A DNA stretch of 64,000 nt, from positions 57,710,520-57,774,519 of the forward strand of contig NC_089235.1 of NCBI RefSeq assembly GCF_963924675.1, read 5' to 3'. Below are positions 36,501 to 48,472 of this stretch, piece after piece. The notes beneath the pieces are model-generated. The model was not told the origin of the DNA. It was given only the letters and a program-made list of their open reading frames with translations, and did no database searches. Position 1 is the stretch's first letter, and each line of letters starts with the position of its first letter. The translations under genes and the position numbers were made by a program. This DNA comes from Phocoena phocoena (lineage: Eukaryota; Chordata; Mammalia; Artiodactyla; Phocoenidae).

Positions 36501-36600
36501 TTAGTGAATATCAGAGAATAACAAAATGAGAAGTGAATAAGAGTGAAGAAAAAGTCTGTACTACTTTTCAGTCAATTTGAAAGAGAAAAACAAAGGAGAT
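33561..36600. other. Unclassified DNA with a perfect palindrome
   Basis: Contains an (AT)n tract at 33944-33961 and the palindrome at 34298-34317. The short open frames at 34145-34709 show no known domain. Nothing else is recognised. Confidence 0.35.
34298..34317. repeat. Perfect 20-bp palindrome
   Basis: ATGCTCGGATATCCGAGCAT equals its own reverse complement with no spacer, and contains two CpGs. The role is unknown. Confidence 0.95.
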
Positions 36601-39600
36601 GGAGTGGCAGCTTGAAGAGGCTCAAGGAAAGGTTGTTGCAGAGTTATACTAGGCTAGGCTAGGCAGTGCTACAGTAGTGCAACCACAAGTTCTCAGAGGC
36701 TTAGAAGCATAAGAATGTTTTCTTGTTCACACTGCATGTTGACCATGTTGACTAATCAGGGACTCAGGCTAATGTAGCAACTGGCTTCTCAAACATTTCT
36801 AGTTACTGTGTCAAAAAAATATATAAAAATACCCTCCCCACATAGACTCAGCACACAAGGATGGAATGGGAACAGATCTACTATAAGAACACTTGATTTT
36901 GGCAAAATAAGATTGGAAGATACGTTACAGTTATTAACCCACAGTAGTTATGAAATCCCATTGGGAAACCATCAAGAATCCTCCTATCCTGAGACCAAGG
37001 ATGTCCTTTAATAATACTTTGATTCTGTTCGTTGGAAGGAACACCTCAGTCCATCATTCCCAATGGCTCCTGGTCCTGCCCTACCGTAGGTTCCCACTTG
37101 TCCATTATTTTCATTAGTCATATATGATATGTGTGAGTTGGTGGGCATTTTCACCTCATAGCCATGGAATTTTCAAAGCCCGCCACTACTCATGGAAAGT
37201 TGCAGGCCCAAGGGATTTTTAAATTTGAAGAATTAATAGCTTTATAAAACTGGGTATACATTTTTTTGTTTTGAAAAATGGTTGATTCAGACTTAGTTGG
37301 CCTATGATCTGTTTGCTTTTTGTGTCTGCCATGTGCTGATAATAACACCCAAAGTTCTTTCTTAGACCTTTCCAGACTCCCAGTCCAGATCCCTTTTTCT
37401 TCCTACTCTCATTCCCTTTCTTTGAAATTAATAACAGCTACCCTGAAACTCTCTGGAATAATCATTGGGAAGACCCTTGATCTTTTTGATCTATTGGCTG
37501 AGTCACTTTATTGTTTTATGTAGCCAGTTGGTTTACCTCACTTTTGTTTCACAAAGTCTTTTAAAACCATATTTCTTAATATTTAGGGTCTGGAAGATGT
37601 TGATTTCTTAAACCCTATGAAGTTCAAAATGTCTGTCCTCTCTCTGTGTCCTTTTATATCTGCTTGTAAACTGGCTAATCCTTTCTCAAGCTCAACTCTT
37701 GCCTTTATTCACTTGCTAAATGTAGCCAGTAATAGTCAACATACACTATTCTGTTTCTTGCTTACCAAGAGCTAACAGATCAGTGTCCCTATAATCTGCT
37801 TCCCAAATTATTGCAGGCAATAATTTTGCCAATTTTTTTACTGTTGTTTTCTACAATAACGATTAAGTACAAATAAAATACAAATTTAAAAAACTAATTT
37901 CGACAATATTGTTTTCTACTGTTAAATGGATTGCAACTATTCTTGCAACTATTGCAAGAATTCTGATAGAGAGACTATACTACTTCAAAGTAACAATTTT
38001 TTTATTTGTCACCAAAATGAATGCCTCCTCAAAATCTCAGGGACTTGCCATAAAAAAGTGTGTATATATGTGTGAGTGTATATATACATGCATACACAGG
38101 CCTCTACATATGCATATACACACATGCACATAATGTACATATAGTATATACAAACAGAAATTTTTCTTAACCAATGCAAAGTCCAGTGTGATGTTTCTGA
38201 TTGGATAGCTCTCCTTTGAAATGTAATTTCAAGAGTCTGTGCTCATTCATCTTTTCCTACCACCATCCATTAAGTAATCAGACTCCTAAGCTGGAACTTT
38301 TGCATCTGGCCAGCCCATAGGCAGAAAAAAAGAAGCATAGAGAATTGTGTAGAGGTTTTAGAGACAGAACTAGAAGTAATATACATCACTACTAACCACA
38401 TTGTATTGATTAAAAATACTTTTGACTAGAAATTTTTACCTGATTCATCTAGGTGGAAAGGGACTGGGGAAATGTGGTCTCTGTTTGAGCTCAGGAAAAA
38501 AATAATATCATGTATTAAACCCATAGCATTGCATCTGTTATGTACATTTATATTTATATAAATATATTTGATTATAAATCATTTAAACATTCCCTAGTTC
38601 TTGCCTCAATACTCTTTATTTTATTTCTGGCTAATTCTACTCCAAAGCTAATCCCTAATTACTACTTTGACTTAGTGTGAATTGCCTTCTGTGTGAGAAA
38701 ATTAAAAGAAAAAAGAACATAATCATGGTTTCATTGATTTATATAAATTTTACTAGCTATCTCAAAGAGCAATTAAAATGTGAAGTAAGCAAAATATAAG
38801 ATGAAATGATAGCTTGAAAAATGAAAGTATATAATTTGAAGGACTTGTCCACTTTGAATTTACTTTATTCTTCACATTTTGCTCTATCTTGTTATTGAAC
38901 CAACTAATTTGTCCCATCTCCTTTCACAGTTCAATTCCTCCTGTTGATGCTGGTCTCATGAAAACTAATTAGTATACCTCCATATCAACAGTGACTAATT
39001 TCTGAAAGCTTTGATACAGATAGCTTTCCATCTGTCCTGGAAATGACATAATGTTTTTATTCACATAATATTAGAGATAAGAGAGAGGCTTCAAGAATCC
39101 TGGATCATTTTACTGGTTATATGGAATGAATGAAGCTGACTATACTATCTGAATACGTTTGGTTCCCAGGAAGGAAAGAGGGGGAGCAGGCCATATGCAT
39201 TTCTAAAGGCTTTATATTAAGCACCTTTGCAAATATTCTGGAATATACTGGCAAGCCCCAAAGAGTGTAGATTGATATGAAATGATATAAAATCAGAACA
39301 TATTTAATTATTCCAATATTTTGATCTCTTCCATCCTGTCATGGAATGATAGAATCTTTCCTGCTTGAGTCTCTTCTTTCAAGAAATACCTGAAGACTCT
39401 TTTAACAGACTTCAGTGATTTGGTTAGGCTTACCCTTTTGATTAAAGTCCATCTGATTTTGGATCTTAGGAGGGTTTAGACTAGATTGTCAGATTATAGA
39501 GTTACGACTGGATAGAGAATGAAGTAAAATCAGAAGAAGAAAAATAGATGTGGAAAAATAAGTTTGGCAAGGGATTATAAGTATGTAGATCAGAGGGCAG

Positions 39601-39679
39601 TGTAAAGAATGATATCCTTTTGAGATAATTATTTTTGGTCAGGAGGGAAGGAGGAAGTGGTCTGAAGATATTATTCAAC
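36601..39679. other. Unclassified DNA
   Basis: A (taggc) tandem lies at about 36650-36665, a short 10-bp-arm hairpin at 37939-37961, and a TATATG/ACACAT-rich tract at 38058-38150. No gene or named repeat is recognised. Confidence 0.35.
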
Positions 39680-40690
39680 AATACATTTGTAATACAAATA
39701 TTTGTTGAGTATGAGAATGTGACTGACAGTTACTGATACTGGGGATATAGCCATGAATCAAATAGACCAAACTCCCTAACTCTGTGGAGCTTACATTACA
39801 AATATAAGTGAAACATGGGACGTCAGAAGGTAACAGTTATAAAGGAAGGAGGTAGAAAAAGCTGGAATTTTCCTGGTTATATCAGTTTTTGGTGGGGAAG
39901 GGGTGACCTTACAATCTTAAATAGAGTAGTCAGGGAAGGTCTCTTTGAAAAGATGATATTAGAGCCAATGACTTGAAGAAGATGAAGTACCAAACCACGA
40001 GGGCAGAATTTGTAACCATACTGTCAAGGTTTCAGCTACTATTCTAAATAAAATGGAAACCCACTGGTGGGTTCTGAGCAAGGAAATTATATGATTTCAG
40101 TTTATTGTAAAAGGATCGATCAGGCTGCTTACTGAGAATTAGTTCTAGGGTATTAAAGTGTAATGAGTTAGAACAGCAGGAAGGCTTTCTCATTAACCCA
40201 GACAAGAGGTGGTGGTTTGAATGAGAGATAATGAGAAAGGTGAGCAGTGGTCAAATTCTGGATATAATTTGAAGGTGAATCTAACAAAATTTGTTACTTT
40301 TCTGCTGAAAATCATCCAGTGACAGACTGGATATAAAAATTATTCCAAGGCTTTTGGTTAAATAAATAGAAAGACATGGGTTTACAAAGATGGGGAAGTC
40401 TGTAGGAGGAGCACTTTGGGGAGGAGGAATGGGACAAGACGAGGAGCTCATATTTGGACACATTAGCTTCAGATTTTTAGTAGACGTCCACGTGGAAACA
40501 TCACTGTAGGTGGCCAGGAAAGGAGTTTAAGCAGCAGAGTCGCATTTGGGAGTCCTCAGCATATAGATGGTAATTTAAGCTAAAGAGGGGATGTAGGTAG
40601 AATAAAAAAGATCTAAGGTTTGGGCTCAGGGGCACTTCAATGTTTAGAGATGAGAGATTAGGAGGTGAGGAAGTGATATTCTTGAGGAGA
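39680..40690 (+). repeat. Ancient mammal-wide repeat, longest copy
   Basis: Begins with 'atttgttgagtatgagaatgtgactg', then 'ggggatatagccatgaatca', 'tggagcttacattacaaat', 'gtcagggaaggtctctttg', and ends with 'gagtcctcagcatatagatgg' and 'gctcaggggcacttcaatg'. Six shorter pieces of the same family occur elsewhere in this window. I am sure of the relationship between the copies but not of the family name. Confidence 0.6.
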
Positions 40691-41140
40691 TTTCCTATAA
40701 AGGAAAACAGAAAAATGAGCTCCAGTGGTGGCTGGAAAGTGCAGTGGAGTCAACTGGAGTGTTTTCTTTATTTAATTAGGAAAAATAACATCATATTTGT
40801 ATGATAGGAATGGTTTAATAATGAGAGAGGAGAGAGAAGGGGGAAGACAGAAGGAAATGCTGAAGTGATGTCTTTAGTAGGCAAGGAAAATAGGATTTAG
40901 AAAATAAATTAAGTGTTTGGCTTTAGATAGGAACATAAATAATTCAGCATAATAATAGCAGGAGCACAGGGAAATAATAATAATAATAACAGCTGAGCAT
41001 AGGGGCATCATTACATGTAAGTGGGTAAATTTGGTCTAGAGGCTTGTGGAAGTCTCTTTGTCAAGGTCATTTTTTAGACAAGTTTTTCCTGAGGTGGCAA
41101 GTATCTAATTATAGAAATGCTCCCAGGAGAAAGCTGCTGG
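40691..41140. other. Unclassified DNA before the provirus
   Basis: A short (TAA)n tract is at about 40976-40988. Nothing else is recognised. Confidence 0.4.
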
Positions 41141-41530
41141 TGAAATGGAGCAAGACCCTGTAGTCCCACCCCTACCCCACCCCCTGCCATGTCCTCAGCC
41201 TGCCTTTTGTTTGTGGAAAAACTTTAGCCAAACAATAAGTTTAATCAGAGAAGTGAGAAAATGCAGAAACAAAGGAAAAGAGTCTTATGAGACCAAATAA
41301 TAATAGTTTACTCATTAAGCAAAGTCAAGGACTTTTAGTTAATCCCCCTCCCTCCATTTATAAAAGCTCTTGCCCACTGATTGGCAGTGTGGGGAGTTGT
41401 CCTTTGGACAGGAGTCTGCCCTACTCCCAGGTTACTAGTCTCCAAAATAGAGCAAACTTTCCTTTCCACCAAACTTGCCTCTTTATTGGGTTTTCAGTGG
41501 TGAGCAGCTGGACCCCCACTTTTGGTAACA
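41141..41530 (+). repeat. 5' LTR of the provirus
   Basis: Begins TGAAATGG and ends GGTAACA. A TATA box (TATAAAA, 41359-41365) is kept, while the polyadenylation signal is changed (aatagag). Relative to the 3' LTR it lacks about 265 bp upstream of the TATA box. Confidence 0.85.
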
Positions 41531-41794
41531 GTTTTTTGGCACCCAGTGTGAGGCTGTGCTCTCATGACATCTGGCTCCCTGGGGTTTTCCTGAATAGAGC
41601 CACTGGCCATGACAACTCACCGGGATGGTTGTGATGAGCCAGCTGCTCGTGGCTAGCTGTTCCGGAGATGGGGATTTGGGGGGATATTCCTAGCAGCTGC
41701 TGAAATCATTTGTTTTGGAGATCCTCCCTGTTTCTCCCCTGCCCAGCACTAGCTGCCAACTTACGCTTTTCCTTGGTGGAATGGAAGCACACAT

Positions 41795-41910
41795 GAGCAT
41801 TTTGCCAGTTGGGTCAGATGTGTGTCTACCGTTGAGGACTGTTTGTGAGCACAAAGCACCATTTCCAATTGGTTCTGACATGTGTCTGATGTTGAGGGTA
41901 ATTTGAGTTG
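41795..41910 (+). repeat. 60-bp imperfect tandem duplication in the ERV leader
   Basis: 'ttgggtcagatgtgtgtctacc' from 41809 and 'ttggttctgacatgtgtctgat' from 41869 are offset by exactly 60 bp, each followed by a gttgagg stretch. Confidence 0.7.
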
Positions 41911-43049
41911 GGGAAGCATTTGTTTGCGGCTCTGTATCAGTCATCTTCTTAGAGGATTTGTGACAGTTCTGTCTTCTGATGTGTGAATATGTACTCCATC
42001 TGTATGATTGATATCTTTGTTGTCTTTTGTAAAATGGGAGATTCAGGTTCAGTTCATTAGAAAAATTTTAGCTGTGAAATTATGACTAAGGAAAAAGAAA
42101 GATGATTTTTTAACAATGTATCACAATAGTATTCTTTAGACTCCAGAGAAAATTGGTCAAGATGAAACTCTTTTGAAATTCCCAAACTGGTTCTTTTTGA
42201 ATATGCAGTTAGAGAAAGCTAGCTTGATAAAACAGTTTTCAGAATTCTGACCCTGAAAGAACAAAAATATGCCTAGAAGAAAGCTTGAAGTTAACTCTTA
42301 TCATGTCCTTGAAATACAAACACAGCCCATTTTCCTGAGCCTTCAGACTTGGGTTAATTAGCAGAACTTCAAAATGTCTGGGTTCATTAAACACACGTCT
42401 TGTACCACATTAAAGAGAAATTGTGCTCTGAGAAAAATGTGTGTTTTTAGAGGTTATAGAATATGTTCTTAAGTTTGCCAATCAGAAAATGCTGGTATAA
42501 CAGTTCAATTACTTGTTTCTTGGTTTTGTTAAGGTCTTTTAAAGGTTAAAAATTGTAGTACGTAATTAAAGCTACAAAAATGATAAGGAAAACATTTCAG
42601 TGTGCAAAGCAAGTAGGATATATGTTGCTGGCGAGAGAAGGTATAAAGACTGGAGATATTTTTTTTTGAGGTAAAAAGGAGAATAATTTTGTCCTAGAGC
42701 TGGTTGCTTATGTATGGGGACAATAAGGGAAAAATTAATATGGGTCCAGAAAGTGATAAAAGGTTTGTGGAAAAGGAACGTTGAGAAAAGAATTTTGTAC
42801 ATTGACAGGATTAAAATTAGATTGAATTTAATTAGATAAATGAATTTTGTCATTAATAATAAGCTGGTACAAGACTGGAATTTGGTTTTCTCTCTCTGTT
42901 AAGAGAACAAAGTTTTCCTGGAATATTGAACTGCTTTTGATAACAAAGTTTCTCCTCTAGCTAACTTTGAGTATTTCAGAAGGTCCCTGAGGCATCTCAG
43001 AAGAAATATTAAAATAACTAGGATTATATGATATATTAAATTACATGGA

Positions 43050-43261
43050 GGGCTTCCCTGGTGGCGCAGTGGTTGAGAGTCTGCCTGCCGATGCAGGGGA
43101 CACGGGTTCGTTCCCCGGTCCGGGAAGATCCCACATGCCATGGAGCGGCTGGGCTCGTGAGCCATGGCCGCTGAGCCTGCGCGTCTGGAGCCTGTGCTCC
43201 GCAACGGGAGAGGCCACAACAGTGAGAGGCTTGCGTACCGCCAAAAAAAAAAAAATTTTTT
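43050..43261 (+). mobile_element. CHR-type SINE, young copy 4, inside the ERV
   Basis: Full-length with box A and box B. The exact 14-bp duplication ttaaattacatgga is at 43036-43049 and 43262-43275. Its nesting shows that the provirus is older than this SINE. Confidence 0.93.
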
Positions 43262-43595
43262 TTAAATTACATGGAAAACATTGTCAAATAATAATGATAA
43301 ACACTCAGGTTATACTGTATGGGTAAATGCCATTAATATAAATGTTCTAAAAGCTATTAAAGAAAGACATGTTTTTGATAACTTTCAGATAATACTGCTA
43401 AACTGAGTAAAAAATTTAAAGAATTCTAATGGAAAGTTATTGTTTTGCTTTCAACCATATTTTTGATGCCAGTGTTTAGGATGGAAAAAAAATATCTAAT
43501 GAAGTTGTCACAGGGTATAACTACTCATGATGTGTATCACTGCTGGCTTTAAGTCTACTGCTTGAAGCACATGTACAATGTTTGAGTGACAGTTG

Positions 43596-43657
43596 AGTAT
43601 AATTGATATAAATATATAGCCTATAAAGTATAATTGATAAAATATATAGCCTATAAA
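43596..43657 (+). repeat. 31-bp tandem duplication
   Basis: 'agtataattgat' followed by 'aatatatagcctataaag' occurs twice in a row, starting at 43596 and 43627, with one T missing in the second unit. Confidence 0.85.
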
Positions 43658-43938
43658 GTGTTTCCCCATCAGCAATACCTATGTGCTTGTTTGTTAAGTT
43701 TGATTAGTTTTCCCCAATGTGGATAACTAGGCAAATATATAAACAAAAAAGTAAGCCTAGCACCAAGGGACATGAACGGACCCAGAGTAGGCAACTGACT
43801 CAATCTGGAAACGTTGGAAAAATATATTGATTATCAGTGCTTTTGTGGAAATATCTGCAATTCAAAGGGGAAAATGATGGAAGAAATTTTCACACATTGA
43901 GGTATGGGGAAGTTATTCTGACTTATGCATGATTTAAT

Positions 43939-44169
43939 TTGAACTTTAGGCTAAACAAAACAGGCTGTAGCCTATTAAACATACATTGTAAAACCATTAA
44001 GGGTAAAAAATACGCTCAGAGAAAAATACAAAGATGCATTTTGATTATTATCCTCACTGTAATATGTCTATTAATTTTCAAATATTTGTCCAGGTACTAT
44101 GACAAAGTAATCAAAGAGAGAGGTACTGTTTTCATAATACAAAATATTGATCCTAAGCTTGGACCTTGA
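43939..44169 (+). pseudogene. Possible env transmembrane-tail remnant
   Basis: This 76-codon frame ends about 230 nt before the polypurine tract. It contains a hydrophobic run (RCILIIILTVICLLIFKYL) followed by basic and tyrosine residues, which would suit a membrane anchor and cytoplasmic tail at the end of a retroviral env gene. Position and hydropathy support this; sequence homology was not tested and a chance frame is possible. Confidence 0.35.
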
Positions 44170-44414
44170 GATTATTTCCAACTGTGTGTCCATTCCCCAA
44201 ATTAGGCAGGACTGTGCCCCACTTGAGCAGGAAGTAGCCACAGTAGTCATCGCCCCATTCCCTAAAGAGTTGGGGAAAATTGGAAAAAAATAGAACTAAA
44301 AACGATTTCCTCTGCCAAGTTTATGATTAAGCTCTCTATCCAAAACTTTATTCCATTTTTTGTTCTGTACATGCCCCTCCTCAAGATTGAGGAATATCAA
44401 AGAAAAGGGGAGAT

Positions 44415-45034
44415 TGAAAAAAAGCAGGACTTTATGGTCCTCCCCCCCTTCATGTTCTCATCCTGCCTTTAGCCAAACAATAAGTTTAATTGAAGTGAGA
44501 AAATGGAAAAACAAAGGAAAACAGTCAAATGAGACCATATAATAGTAGTTTAGTCATTAAGCAAAGTTAAGGACCTTTAGTTCCTCCTCAAAGGCTATAG
44601 ATAATATTCTGAGCCATATCCTTTGAGCTGTCTTATAGACACTGAAGAAGAAGTTAATTACATTATGACCAGACTGTAGCCATGACATTAAGCAGCCACA
44701 ATTCTGAGAACTGGCGTCTAAGAAATGGAAACAAACCGACCCTGAAACTAAAGACTAACTGTGCTTAAAACAATCAAGCTGACACTGATCAGACCACTGC
44801 ATGACTAATTTCAAGATGACTGTCAGAGCTGACTGTGCTCTTTCTGCATGTAGACCCCTCCCTCCATCTATAAAAGTTCTTGATTGTCAGTGCGGGGGAG
44901 TCGGCCTTTGGACAGGAGTCTGCCCTACCCCCCAGGCTGCCAGGCTTCAAAATAAAGCAAACTTTCCTTTCCACCAACCTTGCCTATTTATTGAATTTTG
45001 AACAGCGAGCAGCCAGACCCCACTTTCGGTAACA
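44415..45034 (+). repeat. 3' LTR of the provirus
   Basis: Begins TGAAAAAAAGC right after the purine tract and ends GGTAACA. A TATA box is at 44869-44875 and AATAAA at 44951-44956. About 620 bp long, it holds about 265 bp (roughly 44581-44850) absent from the 5' LTR. In the shared downstream part I count by eye roughly one difference in eight bases. Confidence 0.85.
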
Positions 45035-45838
45035 CTTGTGGTTGGGAAAGGAGGATGGAGAAGAAGAAGCCAAGCAAATGTGCAATGTTGGCAGTGTTCC
45101 CAAGAGTAGCTTCAGAGTGATTTGACAGGAAAACACTGGAGGGTAAATTTTATTTCAGAATTTCTAATGGTGTAGGCAGAATGTGTCTGCCGTTTATGCT
45201 CCTTTTTTGGTTTCTGCTTTTTGTTTCTGTTGGCGAGCAAAGTCACATGGGCTTTTAAATTTTTTAGCAGGATTAATGAAGTCCGAGAGTTCAGCACTTA
45301 GTACCTCTGTGGATGTCCAGAGGTAGAGTACAAGGCATCCACATGGCTGGTGTGGATTGTTACGGGAGCAATGCACCACTGATCTGACTGAAGTGATGGC
45401 AGCTTCCTGGTCGCAAAGAAGCAGGAGCTACCATTGCTTCCTCCCATGCTTTGGAGCTTTGAGTACTTACCCTGAAAGCTCAACATAGACTCTGCTTCTC
45501 CAGGCTACCCAATGGTTCTATAAGATTTTTAATCACTTGTAAGAAAGCTCTGTTGTCTTGGCTAAAATGAATTCAATTATGTAACAGGTACAGATATTTG
45601 TATTAGGGTCTGCTCTGCTGATATTATTAATGGTCCTTTTTTCACTCAATATATTTTAGTTTAGAAGGAAAATCTTATCAGCAAAGCCTGTATTGCTCAG
45701 ATTCTTCAGCATATACTTGTGAATTAATTAACTATATTTTAATATTTTTTAATTGAATGAAAGCTTCTTTAAATTCTTATAGTGCTTTAAAATTTTCAAA
45801 AGTTTCACCCAGATTATTTCATATAATCCCTTAATAAC
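45035..45838. other. Unclassified DNA
   Basis: Minus-strand short frames at 45112-45486 show no known domain. The region may hold an unrecognised repeat. Confidence 0.35.
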
Positions 45839-46117
45839 CTTTTTTTTAATCCCCTACTCCTATATTGCCCCTCCCCACTTCCCTCTCCCCACTGGTAACC
45901 ATTAGTTTGTTCTTTATATCTGTGAGCCTGCTTCTTTTCTGCTGTATTCACTAGTTTGTTATATTTTTTAGATTCCACATAAAGGTGATATCATACAGTA
46001 TTTGTCTTTCTTTGTTTGACTTATTTCACTTAGCATAATGCCCTCCAAGTCCATCCATGTTACTGCAAATAGCAAAATTTCATTATTTTTATGGCTGAGT
46101 AGTATTCCATTGTGTGT

Positions 46118-46158
<41 letters not shown>

Positions 46159-47275
46159 ACACATCTTCTTTATCCATTCATCTGTTCATGGGTACTTAGG
46201 TTGCTTCTATACCTTGGCAATTATAAAAATGCTGCTGTGAACATTGGGGTGAGTGTATCTTTTTGAATTAGTGTTTCTGTTTTTTTCAGATATATACCCA
46301 GGAGTGGGATTGCTGGGTCACATGGTAATTATATTTTTAGGTTTTTCAGAAACTTCCATTATGTTTTCCACAGTGGCTTCACCAATATACATTTCCACCA
46401 AGATTGTGCAAGCGTTCCCTTTTCTCCACATGCTTGCCAACATTTGTTATTTTTGTTCTTTTTGATGATTGCCATCCTGACAGGTGTGAAGTGATATCTA
46501 ATGGTGATTTTGATTTGTCTTTTCCTGATGATTAACAATGTTGAGCATCTTTTCATGTGCCTGTTGGCGATCTGCATTTCTTCTTTGGAAAAATGTCAAT
46601 TCAGTTCTTCTGCCCATTTTTTAATCAGGTTGTTTGTTTTTTTGATGTTGAGTTATTGAGCTGTTTATGTATGTTGGATATTAACCCATATCAGTCATAT
46701 CATTTGCAAATATCTTCTCGCATTCAGTAGGTTGTATTTTTGTGTTGTCAATGGTTTCCTTTGTTGTGCAACAGGTTTTAATTTTACTTATGTCCCATTT
46801 GTTTCTTTTTGCTTCTGTTTCCTTTGCTTTAGGTGACTGAGCCAAAAAAAATTGTTGAGATTTATGTCAAAGAGTGTTCTGCCTGTGTTTTCCTTTAGTA
46901 TCCAGTCTTACATTTAGGTCTTTAATCCATTTTGAGTTTATTTTTGTATATGGTGTTAGAGAATGTTCTAATTTTATTCTTTTACAAGTAGCTGTCCAGT
47001 TTTCCCAGCATAACTTACATCTTTTCTCCGTTGTATATTTTTGCCTCCTTTGTCATAGATTAACTGACCATAAGTGTGTGGGCTTATTTTTGGGCTCTCT
47101 ATTCTGTTCTAATGATCTATGTGTCTGATTTTGCGCTGGTACCATGCTATTTTGATGGCTGTAGCTTTGTGTACTATAATCTGAAGTCAGGAAGTGTGAT
47201 TCTTCCAGCTCTATTCTTTTTCTCTCAAGATGGTTTTGGCTATTCGAGTTCACTGAGTATCTTTATCTTTACTGA
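45839..47275 (-). mobile_element. Antisense L1 fragment, about 1.4 kb
   Basis: Read on the minus strand it holds the C-terminal half of ORF2 and the start of the 3' UTR, with frames such as [20 protein letters not shown] (46359-46577). A (TG)n tract at about 46105-46156 replaces the usual TATATA-rich stretch. Ends are approximate and ORF2 is broken. Confidence 0.88.
46105..46156 (+). repeat. (TG)n microsatellite inside an L1
   Basis: About 50 nt of mostly TG, flanked by L1 text 'ttccattgtgtgta' and 'ataacacatcttc'. Confidence 0.95.
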
Positions 47276-47835
47276 ACAAATTTGGGGGACTATAATAGGG
47301 GAAGACTGTGGTTTAGAATATACTGGAACCTCAAAATTTGAGATTAGAAGGGAGAGCAATGAGGTGGATGCTGGGACTTGAGTAACTGACCAAGAATCAA
47401 GATTAAATTTGAAGAAATGGCTACCCTGTTAGAACAAAATTAGAAGGTCAGGGCATAGATGGATGCCTCCTTAACTAAAGGACAAAATTTAACCTCACAA
47501 AAAAAAGGGCCAAATTACAGCACAGGTCCCTGACATGATGGACCAAGACAGCACATCATTTATGTAGCATTCATGCCAAAATGTTTAACTCAATTCCAAT
47601 CATGAGGAAACAATCAGAAAAAACCAACTTGAAGAAAGTTTGGCCAAAAATCTGTCTTGGACTCTGTAAAAATGTCGATTTTAGAAATATAAATAGAATA
47701 AGAAAAGCCTGGGAAAATCTAGATCAAAGAGACCAATGAAACATGACAACTGAAGTAAGATATGACATATTAGATTCTGGATCATTAAAGACATAGTAAA
47801 ATAATGCAGATATAAAGGATAATATTGAGACGAAT
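47276..47835. other. Unclassified DNA
   Basis: A-rich, with no gene or named repeat recognised. Confidence 0.4.
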
Positions 47836-48222
47836 GCATTATTTTATTTTTAGTTTTTAATTAAAATTTTTAAATTTAATTTCTTTTTTAATTTAATTTT
47901 ATTTATTTTTATTTTATTTATTTTATTTTTATTTTTTTGGCTGCACTGGGTCTTCATTGCTGTGCATAGGCTTTCTCTACTTGTGACGAGCAGGGGCTAC
48001 TCTTCATTGCAGTGTGTGGGCTTCTCATTGCAGTGGCTTCTCTTGTTGCAGATCAAGACTCTAGGCGCATGGGCTTCAGGAGTTGTGGCGTGCAGGCTCA
48101 GTAGTTGTGGCGCACAGGCTTAGTTGCTCCGTAGCATGTGGGATCTTCCCAGATCAGGGCTCAAACCCATGTCCCCTGCATTGGCAGACTGATTCTTATC
48201 TACTGTGCCACCAGGGAAGCTC
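47836..48222 (-). mobile_element. Older, longer CHR-type SINE, antisense
   Basis: On the minus strand the head 'ggagcttccctggtggcaca' and the tail 'agacccagtgcagccaaaa' frame a long-form SINE like the 30.3 kb copy but with more CpG decay. The A-rich tail appears here as (TTTTA)n-like sequence at about 47836-47938. The target duplication is not clear. Confidence 0.85.
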
Positions 48223-48425
48223 CAAATGTGGAATTTTTAATTTGGACTCCATATTAGAGAAAATATTGCATCAGTGTTAAATTTCTTTAATATAAAGAAT
48301 GTATTGCAGTTATGTTTTCTTTTTAGTCAATATATGCCACAGTATTTAAGAGTGAAAAATCCTAATGTATGAAACTTTCAAATTCATACACATACTCATA
48401 TACAGACTCAGACATGCACCTATAC

Positions 48426-48429
<4 letters not shown>

Positions 48430-48470
<41 letters not shown>
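48430..48470 (+). repeat. (CA)n microsatellite
   Basis: About 20 uninterrupted CA units in unclassified DNA at 48223-49102. Confidence 0.95.

Positions 48471-48472
<2 letters not shown>

Larger units (their letters stand above)
41141..45034 (+). mobile_element. Degraded endogenous retrovirus with two LTRs
   Basis: Two same-direction LTRs (41141-41530 and 44415-45034) flank 2.9 kb of interior. A primer-binding-site-like stretch follows the 5' LTR at 41537-41554 and differs at about four of 18 positions from a lysine-tRNA type. A polypurine tract (about 44398-44413) precedes the 3' LTR. The interior has no intact gag, pol or env and is far shorter than a full provirus. A short MG-starting frame (ATG at 42034) sits where gag would begin but stops after eight codons. 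A SINE interrupts the interior at 43050-43261. No clear target duplication was found. It belongs to the vertebrate ERVs; I do not assign a class. Confidence 0.82.

Noticed and set aside
41131..45041. Target-site duplication for the provirus (gctgg before, cttgt after)
   Set aside because: The flanking bases are only loosely similar (ctgctgg versus cttgtgg), not a clean 4-6 bp match.
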